Under the pieces are notes generated by a model. The model saw only the letters and a program-made list of their open reading frames with translations, was not told the DNA's origin and did not search any database. From Aphrophora alni (Eukaryota; Arthropoda; Insecta; Hemiptera; Aphrophoridae), in NCBI GenBank assembly GCA_963513935.1, contig OY740767.1, positions 155,440,431 to 155,504,430 on the forward strand: a stretch of DNA of 64,000 bases. The letters are read 5' to 3'. Positions within the stretch are counted from its first letter, which is position 1. Each line of letters begins with the position of its first letter. Positions 10,601 to 22,869 of this stretch are shown one piece after another. The position numbers were made by a program, and so were the translations under genes.

Positions 10601-13271
10601 TATGAAATTGATTCAATAAAGAATCATAATACATCACTTGAACGTTCTGGGCTCTCAGGATCTTTTGTATTTGTACAACAATAACAACATGTGATGGAAC
10701 AAGTTTTTAGTTTTATATTAGTTTTTCATTTTTCTTCAGTTTCCATAAAGGTTCTTTTACAGAAAAATATCTAAAATGGTTTAATCAGCACACGAAATTC
10801 ACTTTTCTCCATTGCAGTAAAGAAACCAGTACCGTATTGTGAACTGACGATTCAGGCTCTCATTTCATTTTTAGTGTTAGTTTACAATATGTTTTCCAAT
10901 AAATCATTAACTATATCACTCATTTTAGTTTATTAATTATTTTTTCGATCCAAATGCAAAGATAAAAGCAATAGGCACTACTACATAAAAATAATAATGG
11001 CGGAGAGATTTTAACAATTATCAGATGAAACTAAGAAAGTGATATAAAAATTATATTGTTATAATTTATTTAGGTCTATTAATTAAAACAATTTTGCAAT
11101 AAAGTACAGTTATTGTTGTATCATGTAATGTTTTTTTTTTTTTTTTTTTTTTTATAAATAAAATATAATTTACAAACTACCATAGTTAAATAATTAATTG
11201 TAATAATAAAATTAAAAATTGTAAACAAAAATTATAATTATACCAACGTAACACATCTACAATCTTCCGCAATCCGCACAGGACAACAACAAATACTAGA
11301 CGCACAAATTAATAACTAATAACAGACATGTACTTTTATGTAGCTAACTATCCGAAGAGCAAAGACCTTTTGTATTAAAATATCATAAACTCCACCTTAC
11401 TCACTTACTGTTGCTATAGCAACACCACAGTTAATACTGGGGGAAGACTTCGCCTTTCTTCTGCAAAGACATGTGTAGCAGGTTGCGGTCATATAGGAGC
11501 TGTGATGTTGCAATGTTACTCATGTAAAAAATAGTAATGTTACATTCAAAATAACATTTTAATTATAATTTTATATTTAAAATAACTACTCATATATGTA
11601 ACTTTATATGGTAGACAAATTGAAATGCAGTATCACTTTTTGTCATTAATATTTGGGCTTCATAACTAACCTAGCAATCCTAGAAAATATGCCACTGAAA
11701 GAAACATAAACTTATCTGTTTTCAAAACTGTCAACAAATTTCTATTGGACAGATATTCTTGTAACTTTGTGTGTATACCTAAAATGACAAACATCAAATA
11801 AAATGAACCTTTCAATTTGAGTATCATCTTTTATCAAAATCATCGACTTATCAAACCCCCCCTGTTTAGTAACTACCACATTCAGCAAGTATCAGACATA
11901 ATAAACAAATACTGAAATGTACCAGTATTGTTAAAGTGTGTTTTTCTCTCATTATTATATACAAACTTGCTAGGTTCGAATTTTTACAAATACAGAGATT
12001 TTACATGTTCGTTTTAAAAACATGTGACAAGTATATAATAGAGTCTATACAACTTAGTTTTAAAATATACAAGTGTGTGCTGCTTGAATTACTTACAAAT
12101 TTTTTCACAGAAGTTTTCAATCACAAATTTGTTTATAGATACACAGGTTTTAAAAGATAGTTTTTTTTTTTTAAATAGTCTATTCAAAACTTTTTTTATG
12201 CTATGAATAGTTTATATATTAGAACCCACTAATCTTAACCTTAGATGAATCATCCTTTATCCTTTTCCCTTTCCCAACAGGCTTTACAAAAAAAAATAAT
12301 AATAATAATAAAAAATATCTGTGGTTCAACACTCAGTCTTCAGTCTTCTTCTTAACTCTACTAATTGAGAAAGTGAACAGTGTTTACGAAATATTTCAAA
12401 ACTTTAGTGTTTTTTGTGTGTGTTTTCTTACTTATGTACTATTAGGTAATACCAAGGACCATTTTCCAAGCTAAGCCTGTCTCCTGTCCATACAAAATCT
12501 AACCGATATATATATACACACACACATTGAAACTATGAAATTCATTACGGTTGCACTGATGATGCAGATTTTGCATTTTTAAAGAAATTATTGTCGAAGT
12601 TTTACTCATAGCATAGACCCTGCATTATGGACTTTACTGTTGGAATTTTTTCTTAGGAATCATTACTTAAATTTGATCTAAATAGGGTCTGTGTTTTGGT
12701 CACCAAAATTAGGGTTTTGAGGTTTCTTGAGAAATTGTATTTATTCAATGAGTTATAACTTTTAAACAATGTGAGATGGAAAAACTTGCAATAAAGTAAC
12801 AGGAAGTATGCTTTGAGAAGCATATTCTGTCACCTTTATAACCTGCTTTCCCATATTTAAATTTCACCAAATTCGTTCCATTCGCTGCTAAATATTTTTA
12901 ATCCTGGGAACAGTTTTTAATAGATCACTAAGTCAAAGATCAACTCGGTGATTAGAGCCCACATCTCAGGACCTAAAAAACTGCCTAACCTAGCTTTAGC
13001 AATGTGCTGTTTCAGAAAAATTGAACTTTTACAAAAACTCAATTTTTCCAAATTTCCACGGTGCTCTAACCTATAGACAATTATTGTTATAACTTCAAAA
13101 TTATCGAATCAATTTGAACCATACAAAGAACATGTTATAAACTTACAGACAGACAGAGAGATGTTGTGTTTTATATATATAGAGAGAGATAACAACAGCA
13201 TTATACTTTTCACAAATTTGTGGAAGTCTAAAAACTAAAGATGACGACTAAAGGTTTTGTTGGTGACTTAC
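10601..13271. other. GDAP2 intron 4, remaining part
   Basis: This is intron sequence with a poly-T run at about 11130-11152. A segment at about 12490-13190 has a CA-type microsatellite at one end and an AGAGAG run at the other. No exon or intact element is recognised. Confidence 0.5.
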
Positions 13272-13381
13272 GCAATGCTATATGAGCGCCTTCATCAGGA
13301 GGATAATTCCTACGCACCGAGTTTATCACACACAAAGCTATTGAATGTGCCTTTAACTCTAACGCTTGCAGCAACACATTT
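13272..13381 (-). CDS. GDAP2: GDAP2 homologue, coding exon 4 (macro domain, later part)
   Basis: The exon has a TTGCAG acceptor and a GTAAGT donor. It encodes NVLLQALELKAHSIALCV, then INSVRRNYPPDEGAHIAL, leaving C as the first base of an Arg codon. In GDAP2 orthologues the same place reads a conserved INS..R.YP and a HIALRTVRRFLE motif spanning the next junction. Here C|GG ACC GTG CGG AGG gives exactly R-T-V-R-R with the canonical start of exon 5, which fixes the phase. Confidence 0.92.
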
Positions 13382-13697
13382 CTGCAACAAAATACAAATA
13401 TTTACTTTCTAAATCTTCATAATTCAACTTGTATTTAGTTAAATTGTAACATACCATGTTGATTTATTTTATTACTAAAAATATTATATATTTTGTATTT
13501 ATTCTAACAGAGATTCTTGCTTTTGGCATAAATCCTTCTTCAGAATAACCATAGGACTACTATTTGAAACATTCGTCGTAGAGTAGATTTGTCAATTTAG
13601 TTATTAGGCCATTAATCTATATACAGATTCTGGTTTTATATCATAATTAGCCTAGCTACCACAAAGTAAAAATTTATTAATGGCAAAGAAGATGTAC

Positions 13698-13830
13698 CTG
13701 TAACACGAATGAAGAGTATTTTCTGCCGCTGATTGGTACCTGATATTGTACAGAGGGCCAACTGTATGGATAATTTGTTTTGCTGGAAGGAAGTGGCCAT
13801 TTGTTACACAGAGTTCTCCCGTTCTGCATT
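13698..13830 (-). CDS. GDAP2: GDAP2 homologue, coding exon 3 (macro domain, middle part)
   Basis: This 133-bp exon follows a TGTTACAG acceptor and ends before a GTACAT donor. It encodes ECRTGELCVTNGHFLPAKQ, then IIHTVGPLYN and a segment ending HSCYR. The CRTGE, IIHTVGP and SAAE..L.SCYR motifs are the strongest GDAP2 signatures in the window. The acceptor joins G|AA (Glu) with exon 2 and the donor leaves AG to be completed as Arg by exon 4, so both junction phases agree with the neighbouring exons. The intron that follows is only 316 bp. Confidence 0.93.
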
Positions 13831-16800
13831 CTGTAACACAAAGTGAACTTATATATGTGAAGTACACAACTTAGAGGTCTGCAATTTCTGTTGGGAAATT
13901 TCTAAACCAAGTAATCTTATCTAACTAAATCACTTTACACACTTACAAAATACAACCCAGACTGTCATTTTCTACATATCAAGACAATACAACAAATTTT
14001 GTAAAATTTTAAAAAGCTCATTGCAGGGTGATATAACCATAGCAATGTATTAGAAAAGGAAAATGTTCTATATTTTCTTATTGTTTAAACTTTTTTTAAC
14101 TCTTATCATGTAGAGCGTATGGCTAATGCGGGTGACGCCTATTTATAAACGGGTGCGTACACGTTTAGACGTTGTAATCTGGCATTTCCTGTCTACACGG
14201 TTCAGTCAGTATTGGTGAATGACATTGTGTAGACTTGTTTATAGGTTAGTTTACTTAACCACACTGTTCGTTTTTGGTTTCTGTTGTTTTTAGAGTCTAA
14301 GTATGAGAGACAAAAATCGTACAAAATGTCGTGATCCTACAAACCTTGTAGTATAGTAAATAATAGGGTTAAAAGATGCGACGTGATTGGATCCATAGAA
14401 TATAGGTCAAAGATCCTGATTGGTTCCTAGCTCATGCGAGTGTAGTAAAATTAATTAAAGAAAGCCGTAAACTATTAATAAAAAACGTCCAAGAAAACAA
14501 TTTTGTGTTATTAATAGTTTTAAAATGATTTTATAATAAATGTTTTATAGTAAAATATTGTAGATGAGTAAAATGAATAATTAAATATAAATTGATGTGT
14601 CAAGGGGTTTTTGGAGGAAACGCGGGAGAGAAAATCTCGTGGTTTCGTCAGTCTTGGAACAGAGCTTGGAGGTGAAGGTTGTGTTAAAAAGTCTCAGGAA
14701 AGAGTTTAGAGGTGATGGTCGTGTTAAAAAAGTCTTGGTAGATGTGTTGTGGAAATTGGACCTATGAAAGTTTAAATGTGAACGTTTTGTTAAATATGTA
14801 ATATATTTATTTTTAGTCTCAAATAGAGATTAGTAGTTTTTGAAAAACTAGTAAAGAGTGTGTTCAATGACAATGTCGCGGGAACAAAGAGATGTATAGA
14901 CTGAGTGTAGACGAAGGACAGACGTAATGAGACAGTTGGTATAATGTGAATGACTGGACAATTAATATCAGTATTTAAATGAACACTCGTGTTTGCGAGA
15001 GTAATAATAAAAGAAGACAAAGAACTATTAATAAAGAACTAAAGCATTAGTTTTAAAAGACTATGTTCTCGATACGCGAGTTTGAAACAGATCATCTTCC
15101 GTGTAGTGAGAATTTTGTTGAGATAAACATTCCGTTAAAGACAATAAACACGCTATGAACTATTTTAAGAAAAACATTTCGAGTGTGCAAATTTACGCGA
15201 CATGAACTTTTCGGAAAGCAACGCTTGTAGTAATCTACAAGATACGGGACGTCTGAACTACTATCTTCGGACATTTTGTATAAAAATTGGTGTTGTGGTA
15301 TAAACACCTTATGTTAACTTAGGATTAAGGACTTATATTATGTTTTGATATATTTGCTATACATGTTTGATCTTTTTAATCTGCTTAAAAAATATTTTAA
15401 GAAAAACAAATTAATAAAATAATGAAATTTTAATATTTAAAGTAAATCTCCATCAGAGATCTACAAAATAATTTAAATTTAAATTAACAAAGTAACTTCC
15501 TGTTGCAACATTTTTTAATAGAAAAAGAAAAGTATAATAAAGAGTTTTTATAAAATTTATAACATGTGTTTTATAAAAATAAAAAATAATTGTAGGATGT
15601 TTAATAAAAAATAAATAAATATGTACAATTTCAGCAGAAAAAGACTTGGATCTTTCTTTCATCACCTATGCCAAGTACGTCTTTAAAAGAACTTGAGACC
15701 TCGAGATATTTTGATAATTTAAATTCATGTTTTTTTTCAAAATTGATGTTAACACATCTGGCGCCCATTAGCTGAGCAATAACTTTAAAATCATTAACGT
15801 TTTTCAAGAAAAAATAAAATAAAATTCATATTTTTTTTTTTAAGTAATATTTTTATAATATAAAAGTGGCCTGTTTTAATAAATTATTACAACCTTACAA
15901 TCAGTGCAATTGATAGGAATATCAAAAAATTTTATTAATCCTGACCATCACATTACCTACTTCATTTAAATTTAACACAATTTATGTTTTGGACAAATTT
16001 AGTACACCAAGCAACCTGAGGTTCTATTTAAATATATGATTTTTTTTTTCAACAATTTTGTTTGTTTTTAATTCACAAAACATTTGACAAGTTCAGTTCT
16101 ATACAAAATTATGAAATACTCAGTAACAAAACAAATTAAATTTATTTACTTCTCATGTAAATTAGTAATATAGAGCTTTTGAAGGGATGAAGGGGAAAAA
16201 ATCTTGTTTTGTGGGTGGGTTTGTAAGAACGTTGTGTTGCAATGTTTTTGCATAGTTTATTTCAATTTTAAGTTAACCTTCATTTTAATGATCTTTATGA
16301 AAAGATTAATGACAATCCAACCTAAAACTGTTGTGCTAGTAAAAAAATGGTAACCAATCAAAATTTCATTCGTTCTCCAATAATAAATTTCAATTTAAGA
16401 ATGCAAATAATTACGTCAGCTTACTTTAGCACTTTATTTCAAAGTCAACATAGATATCCACATATTCGCTATCAATACAACACTATGTCAATTGTTTAAA
16501 ACATCAAGTTCAGGTTCATTGATGTATTGATTATTTATTTCACATCAAAAGCAGTCGGAGCTATTGTCTAAAAAGTTGAACGACTTTATAAGAGTGTTTT
16601 CAAAGATAAAACATCACAGTGCAATGTTAAAATTATAACTGCAAGTTAAGTTGCAACTAGCAACACTTACTCCAAGGTATAGATAAACACTGAATTAAAT
16701 TTATATACATGGCCAGAGTTTATAGTATCCTCACAGACTTTAATCATTTTCTATAATATGCAGGTTCTTGTTATAAACATTCACATTTCAACTAATATCT

Positions 16801-17429
16801 CTTGTGCAACTTTAAGATATTTTTACACGTGGGAAATACTGACAATATATCATCAATTGTATAACTACTGAAAGAGATTGATTGACAATATAGCTACAAT
16901 CAGATTTTCAAGCTATCACATTATAATAACACAGACCTTCATAACTTCAAAAGCATGTAGAAATTTATTCAGATTAACTACAGAATCTGTTGAGATGTCA
17001 ATTTAAAGCAGAACACATCAAGTTTGACTCACATAGTGCCAAATCCAGTCATCAGAAGAATTACAACTATTGTGGTTGCATGGCATCAAGTGCAAACACT
17101 GACGTAGTATGTGCCAAACAGTCGTTTGTGGTAAGCCAGTCTTATGACATGTACAATATATTGAGTTTCTTCACGCAAAATTCCACCCAAATGTTTCACA
17201 GCAGCATATATTTTTTATATTCTACAGAACCACCAGTCTGAAATGTATGTGCCATAATAAGTCAATTGTAGGCTTACCCTTACCATACAAGATATGAAAA
17301 TTGCATCACAATGTAGTCGCTGAGTTCTTAAGGAGAGGTTTTAGGAGGTTTTACTCAATACAAACAAACTGAAGAAAACGTCAAACTTATTAAGAAGACT
17401 GATGCAACAGAATTACTTTTGGTTACGAC
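13831..17429. other. GDAP2 intron 2, distal part, with a possible LTR remnant
   Basis: No host exon is seen. Near 14650-14800 there are three loose tandem units of about 41 bp, each with a GTCT(T/C)xGG start and a TGTTAAAAA end. At 15759-15766, TGGCGCCC resembles a retroelement primer-binding site and shares TGGCGCCCAT with the intact gypsy element. No matching second LTR or coding region was found. Confidence 0.4.
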
Positions 17430-18600
17430 GAGTAAATCAAACTAATTAATCAATATAGAATTAAGTGAAAGAAAAGACCCAGGATATGACCTTGTTATAC
17501 ATAAAATTATACAAGAAATACCAAAGAAGGGTTTAATTAAGCCACTAATTATGCCTTTAGGCCCAAACAGGTACCAGGCCAATTGAAAATGGCAGGACTC
17601 ATTATTATCCAAAAACCAACAAAGTCAGCTAATGAAAGATCATATCAGCTTATCTTTTTATTACCAATTATATAAAAAATACATAAACAAGAAGCTAACA
17701 CCAATTATTGAAGAAAGAAATCTAAACAGAACACACCAATTTGGATTTAGAAACAACCACTCTACAATAAATCAAGTCCAGAGAATGATATAATATAATA
17801 TTTATTGGACAAAACAAAGACCTGCTCAGTCATTTTCCATGATGTTCTTGAAGCACCAGACTTATTAAGTACAATATAAAATGCAATCTACTTGTTGAAT
17901 GGAAGAACATACTTCAGAGTGAGATATAATTGTGAATACTTTAATATAAAAGTAAGTGCTACAAGGTAGTGTGCTACTGCCAGTATTTTACATCAGACAT
18001 ACCTACACAGCCATCATGCTGGTGAATAGAAACATTAAGGCTGCAAAAGAAATTCTTCAAACGACTGTTGATAAAATAATAAAATAGGTAAAGAAATGGG
18101 GAATAAAATGAAATGAGAACTAACTACTCAACTTAACAAATAAAAATATAAACCAATACCAGTAATAATAGGTTCTAATATAATACTGTATGTTAACATA
18201 GCAACGTATTAGGAAATAATTTTGGATATTAACCTAAAGTGAAGAGCGTGTGAAGGGAAAAAAGGAAGAAATGAATATTAAGTAGGTATAGATAATGGAA
18301 GTACCTTTGAAGAAAATATACATAATAACTGTAATAACTGTTAATATATAAAAACATGTTTAAACCTATTTGGATCTATGAAATGCAACTTTGGGCTTAT
18401 AAAAAGAAATCCAATACTGGAAAAAATTCTTTCAAAAGGTTTTAAGAAGAACCAAAAAGCCAATTGGTACATGGGAACCAGTGAAATTCACAGAGACCTC
18501 AAAACAAATACTGTCCTACAAGTGCAAAAATAAGCCATAAAGCATAAACAGCAACTTTGCAAGCACAATAATGTTGAGGCATGTCAGTTTTTGAAATTTT
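17430..18600 (+). pseudogene. Jockey-type LINE reverse transcriptase remnant
   Basis: Broken plus-strand frames carry, in order, RKDPGYDLVIHKIIQEIPKK, a degraded YRPISLLP-like block, THQFGFRNNHSTINQVQRM, and later ILDINLK, YMGTSEIHRDLKTNTV and KHNNVEACQFL. These are characteristic of Jockey-clade insect LINEs: RT palm start, the HQFGFR motif, and the C-terminal tail. Many stops and frameshifts show it is old. It lies in GDAP2 intron 2, antisense to the gene. Confidence 0.75.
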
Positions 18601-18730
18601 AAAGTCATACCTTGACTTTAAAATTTCAAAAACTATAAATATTTGTATGTACACTTCTGGAATATAATTGAGTTATATATTATATAAAACTAAATTATAT
18701 TCCAGAAGTGTACTTACAAATATAGTTTTT
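18586..18730. repeat. Two adjacent hairpins (22-bp perfect and about 40-bp arms)
   Basis: AGTTTTTGAAATTTTAAAG at 18586 is followed after a 5-nt loop by its perfect complement (18613-18634). The second palindrome uses arms at about 18629-18670 and 18691-18730 containing ACACTTCTGGAATATAAT and its complement. It is probably a small foldback MITE at the end of the LINE remnant. Confidence 0.7.
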
Positions 18731-19210
18731 TTTGGTAAATATTATATTTTAGTGTGGTAGCTCTGAATGTAGAGGAGACCAAGCATGAACTTCTTTCCTG
18801 TGCATACTTTGTATAATGTGGAAAGAAATAATTTTTATCTGTAGGAGGAAATTGTTGTAGAAAAAGAGGACATTTTATACTGCATTCAGCTAATGAGCAA
18901 TAAGGTTGTCAGCTAATGATGAAGACCACACAGATGAGGCAACTAACTACTATTCTGCAACATTTGTTTTATATTTCAAAAGTGTAATCTTTTTATATTT
19001 GAAAAATTTATGAATAGAACTAATGAATTGAAAATACGTTTGATAAGCAGAATTTTTTTTTTTAAATTGTACTATATTTTTATTTCATTACATGACATGA
19101 AGAAACTTCATTTCTTTTTTAGGAAAGATCATTTTCCTGGTCTGCTAATAAACCAATTGTGATAAATAAACCAATAGAACTCACAAGTGAGTAAAACACA
19201 GACAACATAC

Positions 19211-19353
19211 CAATGCCATTTTCCTCAATATCTTTCCGAAGTCTGGGTCCTGCTTTCAGAAATAAACAGTCACTTGTAGGATTACGTTCTGTTAGTGTCT
19301 CATCCGTAGAATGTACAATTACATCTACTTTTAAGGTTGTAATATCTCCACTC
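19211..19353 (-). CDS. GDAP2: GDAP2 homologue, coding exon 2 (macro domain, first part)
   Basis: The exon is preceded by a TTTAG acceptor and followed by a GTATGT donor. It supplies the last base of the Trp codon, 47 codons, and the first base of a Glu codon finished in exon 3. The peptide starts SGDITTLKVDVIVHSTDETL and ends in LRKDIEENGI. It aligns with the first strands and loop of the GDAP2 macro domain, where the family reads KGD...AIVN.SNE.L. The Asn used for ADP-ribose handling in catalytic macro domains is not present here (His-Ser-Thr-Asp-Glu), in line with GDAP2 macro domains being regarded as non-hydrolytic. The LTR retrotransposon in intron 1 begins only about 540 bp upstream of this exon. 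Confidence 0.88.
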
Positions 19354-19890
19354 CTAAAGACACAACATAAAAATTTATCATTATTTCAAGCGTATCTGAA
19401 AAACACAATGATTGACTTAAATAATAAGTTACAAGTAAATAACACAAAATCATAAATAGAACTTATTTCATTTTCTTAAAAACCTTAAAATAAATTAATT
19501 TCTACATTTGAAAAGTTCCTAATTTTTGTAGGCAAGATCTAATATAACCCCCATCCACCCAAATTAATTGACGTCCAGCAACAATCCCAGACTATATTAC
19601 TTTAAATATACATATGTTGCTGCGTGATCATACAAACTGTATCTATGTTTTAAAACTTAATGTGTTATGTAACGTTTTAAAGCTAATACAGTAATTTAAA
19701 AATTATCTAATTTAATGTTTATTTTTAAACAAAGGAAGATGTTTAAATAACACAATTTTACATATAATCAATGAAAGTTTATTTTGAATTGCCAAAACAT
19801 TAATTCAAATAGCTTAATTTATGTTATAAAACCAAAAAGTAAGGTCAAGAGAAATATCTTTCCAACATTATTACAAAGTGAAATATGTAC

Positions 19891-22430
19891 TACAACGGAA
19901 ATTCGTTGTATGGGGTTATGTTTTGGTCAAAAAAGAAAAATATCAAAAAATAATCCCAATGCAAGGTATGGATGTTTTGTAGAACTTTTTACTGCTTATA
20001 GCCGGTCGGTGAGATTGAACTATGAAATGGTCCAAGGTCAAATCTTACCGGCTTGTTCTAACAGTAAATTCCTATGTCGGCGGATTTTGAATTGAAAAAT
20101 CATTTTTTATGAATTTTGAAAATGTGAAATAATAATGTATAAGGATATGTAGTTGTAATACAAGTTGTATGCAATACATATCTAGTACTGTTATTTCATA
20201 TTAACTAACAGACGTTACGGCATATTTAAATGAAGAATTTAAAATTTTTCAAAATTAATAAAAATTAAAAAACCTTGGTATTTTTGAAAATAAAATGTAA
20301 TTTTAAGTTAAAAGTATTCTTGATAAAATTTGGAAAAAGTTGATATTTAAAAAGTTAGCAGAAAAGGTCAAGTATAAAAGCTAATAAAGGTAAATAAAAA
20401 TAAATTTTGAAAAAAGGATTGTATAGAAGTAATTAAATAAATAAAGTTATACTATAATTAATGATTAAAAATTTAAATTTGAGTAAAACAAAAGAGTTAT
20501 GGTTTTCACGCTATATTATGAAAAGGAAAAAAGATAAGAAGTGGAAATTTTGCAAAAAGAGGTTAAAACCTAATATCTAAAAGTTGTGTAAATTTCAGGA
20601 AAATCAGTTAATAAATAAACCCCAAACCCAAAGGTGTGAAAATACGCACGGGATTACATCACTACCAGAAGTCGTAGAATTGTGTTATCACGGCTAGTGC
20701 GTTTAAATCACGAAATAAACAAAGTGACAAAGTTTGAAAGAAAAAACTTTAAAGGTGTAAGAATTAAAAACTGTAAATTACGCAAATTCTTACGTAAGCT
20801 ATTGAAGGCGAATGAATAGTCCGAGAAATGTCATTCGAAGTGCGGGAAATTGCCGCGGTCGAGAGCTACAACACACCGGTTACGTAAAAACGCAAAAACT
20901 GTTAGGAAAAGTGTTATAGACAATTAAAAGGAAAACAATGAAGATTTTTTCATCAGCCAGTTACAAGTTGCAGGGTTTAAATGTTCAAGGATAAGTGACG
21001 TAGTTAGAGGCGGAGCCAGAATACCAACTTACAGCAAAAATAGATTAAAGGATTAATTAGAACAAAGTGATTAAAAAGGACAAATTAAAAACGGTAAACG
21101 TAATAAATAAATTAATAATAAATAACTGAACCACCTACACCAAAAATAATCAAGAAATTGCATAGAAATACACCATAAATGGAACTATCGTATCGGTCCA
21201 GTGAGGGAAAAAAATTGGTATCGATATACAATAGTTTTTGGCTATAAAAAGAGCCGCACGAATCTCATAGAGGTCTCTTGGAAAAAATCGTGGAAACAGT
21301 TGCTAGGGGTGACTATGCCCGAACGTCTCTTTTAAAAAATAGTTTGAACAAGTGCTAGGGGTGGCTATGCCAGTTTGCCGACTCAAGATTCGCAATAAAG
21401 AAGTTTAAGTGTTACAATGCCAATGTATTAAAACAGCGTCAACGAGAGCGATAGAAGGTGATAGATTCAAACAACCAGCCAGCCTTCTAAACTACATGGA
21501 GAAAATATAAGACAACTTTAATCGAAATTCAACCAACCAGACACCAGAGGACCATCAGCATCTCAGGACTCAGGATCGACAACACGGCGGACAAGGTCTG
21601 AGAAAATCCAAATTTCCTTTTTTAAAGGGCAAAATTGGCCCGATTTTAGAGTCTCACTGATTTTCCTGAGATAATTTTTTTTTGTGTGTAATTAAATAAA
21701 TATATTAAATAGATAATGTCAAACTCATGTGTGAATAAAAATCTTTTTCAATAAATAAATTTGATAAATTAAATAATTTAAATTCAGAAATAATAGAAAT
21801 TTTTTTATATATATCAATTTTAAGAAATTCATAAGTGATTGCCTCCTGCTCAAAAGAAAAATATTTAGTTATTATCCATTAATTTTGTTAGAGAAATTGT
21901 TTTGAATTTTATTTTGTTGACTTGTGTCAAGCTTATTATTTCAGTTGTTTTTATTTCAGTTAATTAAAAGAATTAATTTTTTTATTTATCCTCTAAATCT
22001 GTGTTTTATTTAGAATTGGTCACACATTTATATGCTATATTTTCAGGTTTGTTATTATAAAAAAGGGTAAAATATATTGTATCAAAAAGGTATTCCTAAG
22101 GACACACCTGCGAGATTAAAATTCGAAAATAAAGTAAATTCGTGTTCTCCCTGAGAAATAGGGTAATCATAAATACAGTTACTGGAAGTCGTAAATAAAA
22201 AGGGGGGTACCGGTAATTTGGGGCAACTCAAATTATCGAAGAAGTTATTCAATCCAGGCCAGGAAGATAGTAAGCCAAAAACTTCCAGTGGATTGGATAA
22301 TTTATTCTTTTTGTCACGCGAGAACGAATCCTGTAGGCTAAAAATCTCAGGATTCGAGACTGTTGCGTATTAATTAAGATAGGGGGCGTAATTAGTCTGA
22401 CTCTAAAAAAGTTAGAGTTTTTTCGTTGTA
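19891..22430 (+). repeat. 5' LTR of the gypsy element (2,540 bp)
   Basis: It begins TACAACGGAAATTCGTTGTA, itself a palindrome, and ends CGTTGTA, giving a 7-bp terminal inversion TACAACG/CGTTGTA in place of the common TG...CA. A TATA box (TATAAAA) is at 21243-21249 and a polyadenylation signal AATAAA is at 21394-21399, so R probably lies between about 21270 and 21420 and U5 is about 1 kb. A short direct repeat CTAGGGGTGxCTATGCC occurs twice within R (about 21303 and 21355). Confidence 0.93.
21243..21249 (+). promoter_or_regulatory. TATA box of the gypsy 5' LTR
   Basis: TATAAAA lies 145 bp upstream of the LTR AATAAA, a spacing that suits a U3 promoter followed by the R region. The same box is at 31186-31192 in the 3' LTR. 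Confidence 0.6.
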
Positions 22431-22439
22431 GATAGAAGA

Positions 22440-22457
22440 TGGCGCCCATACGGTGAA
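22440..22457 (+). promoter_or_regulatory. Candidate primer-binding site
   Basis: TGGCGCCCATACGGTGAA starts nine bases after the LTR. TGG complements the CCA end of a tRNA, and TGGCGCC is shared by primer sites for tRNA-Lys in many retroelements. The rest does not let me name the tRNA. Confidence 0.6.
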
Positions 22458-22869
22458 GCCCGAATAATTGTTTTTAAATTAGTAGTTATAAAAAGTACAG
22501 GGTGAGCGATTAGTACGTGCTATTGACAAGTAATACGGACTGGTTGTTTGCATTGTATAGTGTAGCTGCTATTTGGGAAAATTAGGCTAGGCTTCAAAGA
22601 ATACGGATACAGTATATTTTACCTAAATGTGTATGCTTAGTATAAGATGTATAGTTTATAAGTATACTACATACCTTAAATTCTGGTGATCTGTGTTGGT
22701 TGTATAATTTGGGAGGGAGTGAAATAAATAAAAAATAATAATAATAAAACATAATTAAATTCGGGTATAAAAAATAAAAAGATTAAAATAAATAAAAAAT
22801 AAAGATAGAATCAATTAAAAAATAATTAATAAATTTTTAATATTAAATAAATAAATAAATAAAAACAAA

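Noticed and set aside
19784..20095. 103-residue plus frame across the gypsy 5' LTR border
   Set aside because: It begins in host intron and runs into the LTR; the matching 3' LTR frame (29853-30038) is shorter because the flank differs. It is a chance frame.
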